From: Siderastrea radians
Lineage: Eukaryota > Cnidaria > Anthozoa > Scleractinia > Rhizangiidae
NCBI GenBank assembly: GCA_964017195.1
Contig: OZ024887.1
Span: 2,422,881-2,486,880 of the forward strand
Direction: 5' to 3'
Length of the DNA stretch: 64,000 nt
In this document: in pieces, positions 57,008 to 64,000 of the stretch
Position numbering within the stretch: position 1 is the stretch's first letter
How the letters are laid out: each line of letters begins with the position of its first letter
Translations under genes and position numbers: made by a program
Notes under the pieces: model-generated
What the model was told of the DNA's origin: nothing
The model's database searches: none
Seen by the model: the letters and a program-made list of their open reading frames with translations, nothing else

Positions 57008-57325
57008 ATGCAACGTCTTCGACGTCAATTGCCGTTTTTACGGTCCATGTTACAAGAAGCCAATGGTACCAAACGTCAAGAGTTGTTACAACATGCCAAT
57101 GCCGATCAAATCAATGCTGTGAGTGAATTGGTCTTGAACTTTTTAAAAAACAAGATTCCTGTGACCCCACCCATGCTGGCTAAACTTCAACCCTATAAAA
57201 AGGTACTACGTGATTTGGGACGTCGTCGACATTCCGTCAAAAAACGTCGTCAGTGGTTAGTCCGACAAAAAGGACAAGGGTTGTTTCAAGGACTTCACGA
57301 GGTGTTATGTCAATGTGTTCGTTAA
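57008..57325 (+). CDS. Conserved structural-cluster protein of unknown function, element 2 copy (105 aa)
   Basis: Aligns end to end with 22278-22595; changes are few (for example KRRQWLVRQKGQGLFQGL). Function unknown. Confidence 0.75.
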   Translation: MQRLRRQLPFLRSMLQEANGTKRQELLQHANADQINAVSELVLNFLKNKIPVTPPMLAKLQPYKKVLRDLGRRRHSVKKRRQWLVRQKGQGLFQGLHEVLCQCVR

Positions 57326-57387
57326 CGTGCCAAGACATGGAAGCATAAATATCACCTGTTGTGACAGCTGTCGTGCATTGGAAGACC

Positions 57388-58035
57388 ATGGACGAGGTCT
57401 ACATGATTCCCCAAAAGGACTTGGAACAACTCATTCAATATTACAAAGGAGAACTCACCGAAAATGCCTTGTTGAACAAAGCCGCGACGCTCGCCGCCAA
57501 AAAACATGTGTTATTAGCCAACCCCCAATTACCCCCAGCCCTGGTGAATGCTCAAACTAAACCGTTGAGTCAAGAATTAATCAAGTTAACCAAACGCATT
57601 CGTCGATTTCCCGGCGGGGTGGGGGTTGGTGCCCCGGGTGGTCCACCAGGCGAAGAAGAAGAAGAAGCCGGGGATTTGGTGACGGGACCTGTGGAACAAT
57701 GGTTGAAGCGCATGATAAAAGGAGGTCCGTCGGCTCCCAAACCCACCATTACCCCTGCTACTAGGGAAGGCGCGAGAGAACAGAGACCTTCTACCAGTCG
57801 AGGGGAAGAGAGACCTTCTACCAGTCGAGGGGATACCCGGACGCGTTTACAAGTCATTCGAGAACAGCGCAAGGCCTTGGAAAAAAAGTTAGCTGAGAGT
57901 GGTAAAGGTAAAGGCAAAGGCAAAGGCAAAGGAGTCTCCCGTGAAGTGCAACGATTGAAACCCTTACCCGGTTGGGAAGATTGGACCAAACCCAAACAGC
58001 CCCGACGGAGACGTTTGCAATACGACAGTGAATAA
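57388..58035 (+). CDS. Conserved late protein with disordered tail, element 2 copy (215 aa)
   Basis: The head from MDEVYMIP to TKRIRRFPGG is conserved. The tail differs: it has two copies of a PSTSRGE-type segment and a longer KGKGKGKGKG run. Tail length variation beside a fixed head suggests a linker or nucleic-acid-binding tail. Confidence 0.65.
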   Translation: MDEVYMIPQKDLEQLIQYYKGELTENALLNKAATLAAKKHVLLANPQLPPALVNAQTKPLSQELIKLTKRIRRFPGGVGVGAPGGPPGEEEEEAGDLVTGPVEQWLKRMIKGGPSAPKPTITPATREGAREQRPSTSRGEERPSTSRGDTRTRLQVIREQRKALEKKLAESGKGKGKGKGKGVSREVQRLKPLPGWEDWTKPKQPRRRRLQYDSE

Positions 58036-58038
58036 AAC

Positions 58039-58401
58039 ATGCCTACCAAGAGGAGGAGGAGAAGGGGTATTAAACGGAAACGCACCCAACGAGGAGGGGC
58101 CTTAGATGTCCAAAAATGGATTGCGAAAACTGGTAAAGAATTTCATTGGCCCGGTTATCAGTACATGGGCCCTGGCACGCATTTGGCCAAACGTCTGAAA
58201 CGTGGGGATCCCGGGATCAATCGCTTGGACCAGATTGCTAAGCAACACGACATTGATTACAGCCGTGCCAAGAATTTGCAAGATAAATGGAAAGCCGATA
58301 CCAAGATGATCCAAGCCATTGATCGATTACCCGGCAAGAAAAACAAGACGGAACGGGTCGTCAAGAAAATCATGCAAGCCAAGAAACGTTTGAAATTGTA
58401 A
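58039..58401 (+). CDS. PLA2: Phospholipase A2-like virion protein, element 2 copy (120 aa)
   Basis: The QRGG leader site, YMGPG loop and QHDIDY catalytic motif are all conserved; the basic leader is four residues longer than in element 1. An AATAAAAAA word at about 58431 follows. Confidence 0.85.
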   Translation: MPTKRRRRRGIKRKRTQRGGALDVQKWIAKTGKEFHWPGYQYMGPGTHLAKRLKRGDPGINRLDQIAKQHDIDYSRAKNLQDKWKADTKMIQAIDRLPGKKNKTERVVKKIMQAKKRLKL

Positions 58402-58595
58402 ACATTTAATGAACACAGTTACATGTTGTGTCAATAAAAAAATGAAAATGTCTCATTGATTGGTTCTACTGTCTCAAACAAAGATGTAGTGTCAACCACA
58501 TTTGGAGACAGACAGAACCCATTGTGGTGTAGACAAAAATGATCCACGTGTTTCTGATAAAACAAATAAAACAATGTTCTGCCAAATACAAATGT

Positions 58596-60129
58596 TCAAG
58601 TCACTAAATCAAACATCAAATCAACGCCCTCGTCGGGTGACATGTCATGAACGAGGTCTTCGGGGGGCACCAATGCCTCCAAATCAAAGGAACAAGAGTC
58701 CTCCACATCCTTCAGTAACTCGGTCCACTCGTCAGGCGTTATGTTCTGCAACAAAGACGAAACGTCCTCCAAGTCAGAGGGGTCCAAGTCAGGGGGGTCC
58801 ATGACTTGCACACCCCCCGAATCCATATCCGTGAGAGTATAATTCTCCTCTAGAAATGATTCACAAAAAGAAAAGTTCTCAGACATTTAAGGCGTCGATT
58901 TCTTAAAGTCCTCCAAGGGAATGGTCAGTTTCAAGGGTCCTAATGCTTTGATTTTCTCTTCCGTTTTCTGTCTCTCTACAGAAGGTAAGGAGGCACAAAA
59001 GTCATTCAAATACGTTTCCAGAGAAGGTTGCGTCCTACAATTAGTCAATACCACCCGCAGTGTTTTTGGCGTTTTGGGACGAGGCACGTGCTTCCTTTTG
59101 TTGTAGTAGTACCTTTTAGCGAGCTCCAAGAACCTCTCGCGGTTCGCCCAGTAGTACTCTCTTCTTTGCGCATGCAGTTTCTCATGGTTCGCAGCACGAT
59201 ATGCCCGACGAGCCGCCTGTGCTTTGGCCCTTTTATTGTACATCCTTTTGTACGCCAATATTCGTACACGATTCTTTTGACGATATTCACGCGCTTTGGC
59301 TCTCAAACGTTCCCGATGTTTCTCTCTATACTTCCGCTCGTATTCGGCACAACGTGCTCGGTTCTTTTGGGCCCATTTTTTTTTGCTGGCATTCCGTTGC
59401 TCCTTATGCGTCTCCTCATAACGCCTTTTGGACTCCCGCACTCGATCCGGATATTGTTCTCGGTATCGTTTTTTGGCAGCACGCACTTTCTCAGGGTACT
59501 TGCGTCGGTAGTTGGCTTTTTTCACAATATTCCTCGCTCGGGCTTTCTCTGGGTAACGGTCCTTGTACCGGGCTTTTTTGATTGCGTTCCGTCTCCGTCG
59601 TCGTCGTTCGTCTTTCGTCAGTAACTCTGTCGTTTCGTCGTCGTGGTCGTTCGGGTCATAGTCATTGTCGGGAACATAGTCTATGTCGTTCAAGTCCTCG
59701 TCTGGGTCAGAGTCGTTAAGGTCGTCGTCGTTGTTTTGTTGGTACTTCACGGGGGGTCTGCGACGGTGACTGCGGCGGAGGCCCTCGTTTCCGGCAGACA
59801 TTGGGCGATGGGGGCGGTGCTGGCGGAGGTGTCCGTGGACGTTTAAACTGGTACCGCCAGTAATCGCAACAATAGTCGAGCCCCTCCACGAACCACTCAC
59901 AGGTCATTTGAGGGTAGCACCGTGAATGAAAGGGAGCCGCCTGTTCTCTTCGACTTCTCTGGGCTTCGACTTTTTCCGGCTCCAGTTCCTTTAAACGTTC
60001 AGCAAACTCACTAAAGCTTTCGTCCTTCAGCAACAACTCCCTCTTGACTTTCTTCAAAATGTCCTCCACTTCTAAATCTATTTCGAACTCTTCAAAGGCC
60101 TCTAACAAATTCTCATGGCGAGAGTCCAT
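58596..60129 (-). CDS. Acidic/basic-repeat regulatory gene, element 2, split by an in-frame stop
   Basis: Frame A (60129 down to 59716, 137 codons) begins MDSRHENLLEAFEEFE and ends in TPPPAPPPSP and a basic end. Frame B (59900 to 58887) carries acidic Asp/Asn runs, then degenerate basic repeats (RYREQYPDRVRESKRR type) and the LGPLKLTIPLEDF motif shared with element 1. A TAA (58889-58887) then interrupts, and the next codon is ATG, opening a 96-codon acidic stretch (58886-58596) that aligns with the activation-like tail of element 1 (TDMDSG, FDL and FDLVT ends). Either a nonsense change or a genuine separate tail protein. Frame A to B must again be joined by splicing or shifting. Confidence 0.6.
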
Positions 60130-60357
60130 GTTGAGATGTTCCAGCCCGAGGATCGATCTGTTTTATAGTCTCTCATTCCTTCCCATCATGCACCAGGGGT
60201 CCTAACTAGAGAGGGGGGAGGGGGGTCCCCCCACCCCGTCCCACCCCTCCCTAGGACACCCTGTGTCCGGGTAAGGTCATTGGCTCCTTCCCCTCCCACG
60301 TGACATTTTTTTCTCTATAAAAAAACGAACCCCGATCTCCAGTGAGTTCATCTGATC
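60130..60357. promoter_or_regulatory. Divergent promoter of polB and the acidic/basic-repeat gene, element 2
   Basis: Minus TATAAAA at 60161-60167, GGGGGAGGGGGG core, CATTGGCTCC (inverted CCAAT) near 60278, and plus TATAAAAAAA from 60316; AGTGAGTTCATCTG before the ATG. Same plan as 25177-25405. Confidence 0.75.
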
Positions 60358-63300
60358 ATGTCCTCTCACGAAGACGACAATGTGGCGGGGCCAAGCGGCC
60401 TCGCTACACATGAGATCATGTCAATGCTTGGTTTGGAGATAAGTGATTCAGAAGACGACACGAATTCCTGTGTGGGACCTTTGATTTCAACCGACAGTGA
60501 CGACGACATTTGTGAAGAGGCCTTGGACCAATGGGAACAAAGTGGGGGTGGATTGGATCCCTCTGCGCACGTTACCTTCCAATTTGACTTAGAACCTTTT
60601 GTGAATCGGAAGAGTGATCGCCTGGGGGTACAAGAACGTCATTTCAAGACCCAGTTACGTCAAAGGGGGACCTTGATTCCAGGTCAAAATATTACCCAAG
60701 CTCTCCAAGATGGATTACGTCGAGCCGTCGATCAAGTGTTAACCACCACCCCCGACCTCCACGATCAAGATCGTCTGTACTTTACAATAGCATCCGATCG
60801 CCTGCACAATAATTTTCAGGGGTGGGGATTACGTGCGGGTGAATGGCGTCGAGACACAGAGCGTGTGGAAGCTCTGTTCCAACGTTTAGCCCAAGCCCTC
60901 AACAGCAACGAACAATTTGAAATGGATGACTCCTTTCAAGTCTCCATCACTCAAGTCCATCATGCTCCTCAAGGCACCGGCAGACCCCGTCGTGGGAAAC
61001 CAGGGCATCCCACCATGGACCTGTTGACGAGAAATAAAAACAGTGTCATAACAATCAAAAACGACGATGACCTCTGCTGTGCCAGAGCCCTTGTCACCGC
61101 CAAAGCTCGCGTGGACCAGCACCCTAAATGGAACAGCATTCGATTAGGAAAATCCCTCCAAAAAGAAATGGCTCTCTTACTTCATCACGACGCCAAGGTA
61201 CCCTTCGGTCCCTGTGGGTATGATGCCTTGACCCAATTCAGTCAAGCTCCGTCCCTCACCGGTTACCAGATCATCCTGGTGGATGCGCAGCGATCGTTCC
61301 ACATCACGACGTTTGGACCCCTTTCTGACAAACAACTGATCCTGTTGCACAACAAACACCATTATGATGTCATCACCAAATTGCCGGGGTTTTTCGGGTC
61401 CAGTTATGTGTGTGCGGATTGTTGGAAACCCTACAACACCGAGGGGATGCATCGATGCACCAAGACCAAGTTGTGCGGAGCCTGTCGACAGAAAGATTGT
61501 CCAGACTTTCAACATGCTTACCCCCGACACCTCAAAGCCACTCAACGTTGCCAGTCGTGTCATCGGGACTTTTTCGGACTCGCGTGTTTTGAAGCCCATA
61601 CCGGCAAGACCCATGCTGGCAAACCCGCCACGGACCTCCAGTCCTCCGTGTGCTCTCAACGACACCGATGCTCTGACTGTTATCAACAAAATGTGGGCTT
61701 GTCCCGCATTCAACGTCACCATTGTTACCACGTGGATTGCCCTTCTTGTCATCAGTACGTCCACGCCGACAAACACCGTTGTTTCATACAAAAAGCCCCC
61801 AAACCTCAAGACGAAAAGAAGAGAAAGAGGACCCGTCAAAAAGGTCCTCGCGCCAAACGAGGTGCCGCCGCGGAACCCCATGCCTCCGAGGACGAGGAGG
61901 AAGACCTACCTCCCTTACACGTCTTCTTTGATATCGAAGCCATGCAACCCCACGAACAACACATTGCGAATCTCGTCGTGGCCGAAACCGAAGACAACAA
62001 TGAACCCAAGCCTTTCCCAGGTCCCACTTGCATCCGTGACTTTCTGCAATGGTTGGATACCTTGACTCTTCACGATACCCGTCAAGTCAATGTCATCGCT
62101 CATAATTTTCAAGGGTACGATGGGTACTTTATCATCCAAGAATACTATAGTGACAACCGGATCGTCCAACAACTCCGCAACGGGTGTAAACTCTTAGAGA
62201 TCAAGCACGATCGCATCCGGTTCATTGATTCGATGAGTTTCTTCCAGATGCCCCTCTCCGCGTTTCCCAAAACCTTTGGCTTGACAGAACTCTGCAAAGG
62301 GTATTTCCCACACAAGTTCAACGTACCCGGTGATGAGCATCAAAACTACGTGGGCATCCTCCCCTCACGCGATTACTACATGCCTGAGACCATGTCACTC
62401 GAAGGAAGACAAGCCTTCGAAACCTGGCATCAAGAACAACGCGACCAGGGTGTGGTGTTTAATTTCCAAAAAGAGTTGTTGGCCTATTGCAGCTCCGATG
62501 TACGACTCCTCAAACAAGGATGTCTCACTTTCAAACGCATGTTTGAAGACTTAACAGGCTTCAATCCCTTCGATCACGTCACCATTGCCTCCGCATGTAA
62601 TCGAGATTTACGTATGAACCGGATGATCCCGAACAGTATTGCCAGCGAACCCGCCGGTCATAAGGGGTGGAGAAACAACATCAATCAGTCCCTCCCAGCC
62701 CTTCAATGGTTAACCTGGTGCGATCACCAACTACGTCAACGCGCCCTCCAAGATCTTACCCCCGCCGAGAACCACGATCTCTTGGCCAGTGCCAATCCAG
62801 ACCCACAGTACATACAACATGTCCGAAATGAAGGCGAGTATAAGATCCCCGGGACCAACTTCCATGTGGATGGTTATTGCCCCGACACCCACACCGTCTA
62901 CGAATTTCAAGGGTGTTTCACCCACGGATGCCCTACCTGTTATCCCAATCGCTACGAAAAACATCCCCGCAACTATGATCTGACTATGCATGACCTCTAT
63001 GACGTCACCCAAGACAAAGTCCAAAAGCTTACCAAGCAAGGGTACAACGTCATTCAAATGTGGGGATGTGAATGGAAGCACCTCCTAAAAACCCAACCAG
63101 ATATCGACTCCTTCGTCCGGGAACTCAACTTTATCCAACCTCTTAATCCTCGGGACGCTTTCTGTGGAGGTCGTACCAATGCCATCAAACTCTACCATCA
63201 TATCACCCCCGGCCAAAAGATGCACTACATCGATGTCACCTCCTTGTACCCGTGGGTGAACAAAACCTCCACCTACCCCAAAGGACATCCCACCATCCTT

Positions 63301-64000
63301 TCTCAACCGGGTCACACTGACATACACCAGTACTTTGGACTAATCCAATGCAAAGTCCTGCCTCCCCGTGAATTGTACCATCCCGTGCTGCCTTACCGTC
63401 ATGACGACAAACTGCTCTTTCCCCTCTGTGCCCGTTGTGTGGAAGAAGAAATGGACAAACCTCTTTTGGACAGATCCTATCATTGCCCTCACCCCGACGA
63501 ACAACGCGCCCTCACCAGTACCTGGTGCAGTCCCGAATTAGTCAAAGCCGTCGAGCTCGGGTACCAAGTCCAATACATCTATGAAGTCTGGCATTTTGAA
63601 GAAACCTGTGAGGGCCTCTTCGCCGATTATGTCAACACCTGGCTTAAAATCAAACAAGAAGCTAGTGGGTGGCCTAAACAAAACATGTCCGAAGAAGAAA
63701 AAAGGAAATACATTCAGGATTACTATGAGAAGGAGGGTATCCAGTTAGAATACAACAACATCGAATACAACCCGGGCCTGCGTACCCTAGCTAAGCTGAT
63801 GTTGAACTCCATGTGGGGCAAGTTTGGACAACGCCTCAACAAGACCCAAATCCAAGCCTTTGATGATCCTCATGCCTTCCACTGTTTCTTGGATACCGAT
63901 GCCTTAGACGTACGTCACGTGTCCGTTATCAATAACGACATGGTTGAAGTACATTACCAAAACCAAAAAGAGGACATCCGCGTCTCACCCAACCTCAACA
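60358..64000 (+). CDS. pPolB: Protein-primed family B DNA polymerase, 3' part outside the window
   Basis: The ATG at 60358 after TATA and GTGAGTTCATCTG. The frame tested at several points (FFDIEAM at about 61924, DVTSLYP at 63232, and the stretch at 63901) stays in phase to the window end, giving 1214 codons so far. It has the exonuclease motifs, the Vsr-like segment (QGCFTHGCPTC...MWGCEW; the Trp of HGCFWHGC is Thr here), palm motif A and motif B (LMLNSMWGKFG). Motif C lies beyond the edge. The N-terminus is shorter than in element 1 by about 30 residues. Incomplete only because of the window. Confidence 0.9.
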   Translation, partial: MSSHEDDNVAGPSGLATHEIMSMLGLEISDSEDDTNSCVGPLISTDSDDDICEEALDQWEQSGGGLDPSAHVTFQFDLEPFVNRKSDRLGVQERHFKTQLRQRGTLIPGQNITQALQDGLRRAVDQVLTTTPDLHDQDRLYFTIASDRLHNNFQGWGLRAGEWRRDTERVEALFQRLAQALNSNEQFEMDDSFQVSITQVHHAPQGTGRPRRGKPGHPTMDLLTRNKNSVITIKNDDDLCCARALVTAKARVDQHPKWNSIRLGKSLQKEMALLLHHDAKVPFGPCGYDALTQFSQAPSLTGYQIILVDAQRSFHITTFGPLSDKQLILLHNKHHYDVITKLPGFFGSSYVCADCWKPYNTEGMHRCTKTKLCGACRQKDCPDFQHAYPRHLKATQRCQSCHRDFFGLACFEAHTGKTHAGKPATDLQSSVCSQRHRCSDCYQQNVGLSRIQRHHCYHVDCPSCHQYVHADKHRCFIQKAPKPQDEKKRKRTRQKGPRAKRGAAAEPHASEDEEEDLPPLHVFFDIEAMQPHEQHIANLVVAETEDNNEPKPFPGPTCIRDFLQWLDTLTLHDTRQVNVIAHNFQGYDGYFIIQEYYSDNRIVQQLRNGCKLLEIKHDRIRFIDSMSFFQMPLSAFPKTFGLTELCKGYFPHKFNVPGDEHQNYVGILPSRDYYMPETMSLEGRQAFETWHQEQRDQGVVFNFQKELLAYCSSDVRLLKQGCLTFKRMFEDLTGFNPFDHVTIASACNRDLRMNRMIPNSIASEPAGHKGWRNNINQSLPALQWLTWCDHQLRQRALQDLTPAENHDLLASANPDPQYIQHVRNEGEYKIPGTNFHVDGYCPDTHTVYEFQGCFTHGCPTCYPNRYEKHPRNYDLTMHDLYDVTQDKVQKLTKQGYNVIQMWGCEWKHLLKTQPDIDSFVRELNFIQPLNPRDAFCGGRTNAIKLYHHITPGQKMHYIDVTSLYPWVNKTSTYPKGHPTILSQPGHTDIHQYFGLIQCKVLPPRELYHPVLPYRHDDKLLFPLCARCVEEEMDKPLLDRSYHCPHPDEQRALTSTWCSPELVKAVELGYQVQYIYEVWHFEETCEGLFADYVNTWLKIKQEASGWPKQNMSEEEKRKYIQDYYEKEGIQLEYNNIEYNPGLRTLAKLMLNSMWGKFGQRLNKTQIQAFDDPHAFHCFLDTDALDVRHVSVINNDMVEVHYQNQKEDIRVSPNLN

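Larger units (their letters stand above)
42588..64000. mobile_element. Polinton/Maverick (adintovirus-like) element 2, right end outside the window
   Basis: Begins AGTAGTAAACTGGGCTCA, matching the terminal AGTAGTAA and GGGCTCA of element 1. Gene order from 45203 rightwards is that of element 1, and nearly every gene aligns along its length with scattered substitutions, so the two are members of one family but not a recent segmental copy. All virion genes are present and open. polB is cut by the window end. Likely the more complete, potentially autonomous type. Confidence 0.95.

Noticed and set aside
59028..59624. Plus-strand 198-codon ORF opposite the basic-repeat gene
   Set aside because: Hydrophobic shadow of Arg/Lys-rich codons read in antisense.
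61177..61881. Minus-strand 234-codon ORF inside polB of element 2
   Set aside because: Antisense of the zinc-rich polB region with no start context; the corresponding region of element 1 is not open in the same way.

Overview
The window is animal genomic DNA. Genes are split by introns with GT/AG borders, the exons encode VWA, EGF and Ig modules, and the intervening DNA is full of simple repeats, a LINE and foldback elements. Repeat content and style suggest a cnidarian (stony coral or sea anemone); that is inference, not proof. The main content is two related Polinton/Maverick (adintovirus-like) elements, large self-synthesising DNA transposons with a viral gene set.

Host part 1 (1-11862): a signal-peptide exon, then a long intron holding a minus-strand non-LTR retrotransposon (about 2030-6250) with a smaller DNA transposon nested in it (3323-4483). 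Two von Willebrand A exons follow (7380-7936, 10220-10747), then a Cys-rich exon ending in a stop, and an EGF-like exon (11709-11816).

Element 1 (11863-30055, 18193 bp) is bounded by terminal inverted repeats of about 0.3 kb and a perfect 6-bp target duplication (ATCGTC). It inserted into an ATC microsatellite 46 bp after the EGF exon, apparently within a host intron. Its left arm is scrambled, with polB fragments and a relic promoter. Then come an unknown ORF, a minus-strand SLOG-like gene, a double GRF-zinc-finger gene, a small ORF, a truncated integrase fused to a basic core-like protein, major capsid, Ulp1/adenain-type protease, a tRNA-like Pol III unit, packaging ATPase, a Gly-rich gene broken by a nonsense codon, a 2TM protein, two tiny basic virion-like proteins, two conserved unknowns, a PLA2 protein, a minus-strand acidic/basic-repeat gene and a 1383-aa protein-primed DNA polymerase.

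Host part 2 (30062-42587): microsatellites, three 267-nt phase-1 Ig exons, a transmembrane exon, a possible tail exon, a palindromic foldback, a TIR element, an LTR remnant and a LINE 3' end.

Element 2 (42588 to beyond 64000) is collinear with element 1 but more complete. It adds three penton-like paralogues, a duplicated Cys-rich (RING/PHD-like) minus-strand gene, a full integrase with chromodomain, a second pX-like protein and a pVI-like candidate. Its polB runs off the window. Compared with it, element 1 has lost about 3.1 kb between integrase and capsid and about 2 kb at the left end, so it has no penton gene and looks like a defective or satellite copy.

The gene set forms a virion programme: capsid, penton, ATPase and protease; small Arg-rich proteins sharing a QRGG motif that fits adenain-type cleavage; and a PLA2 for membrane breach. 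Replication and integration functions are PolB and integrase. The divergently transcribed SLOG and GRF genes, together with a SLATT-like 2TM protein, are the most unusual accessory content.
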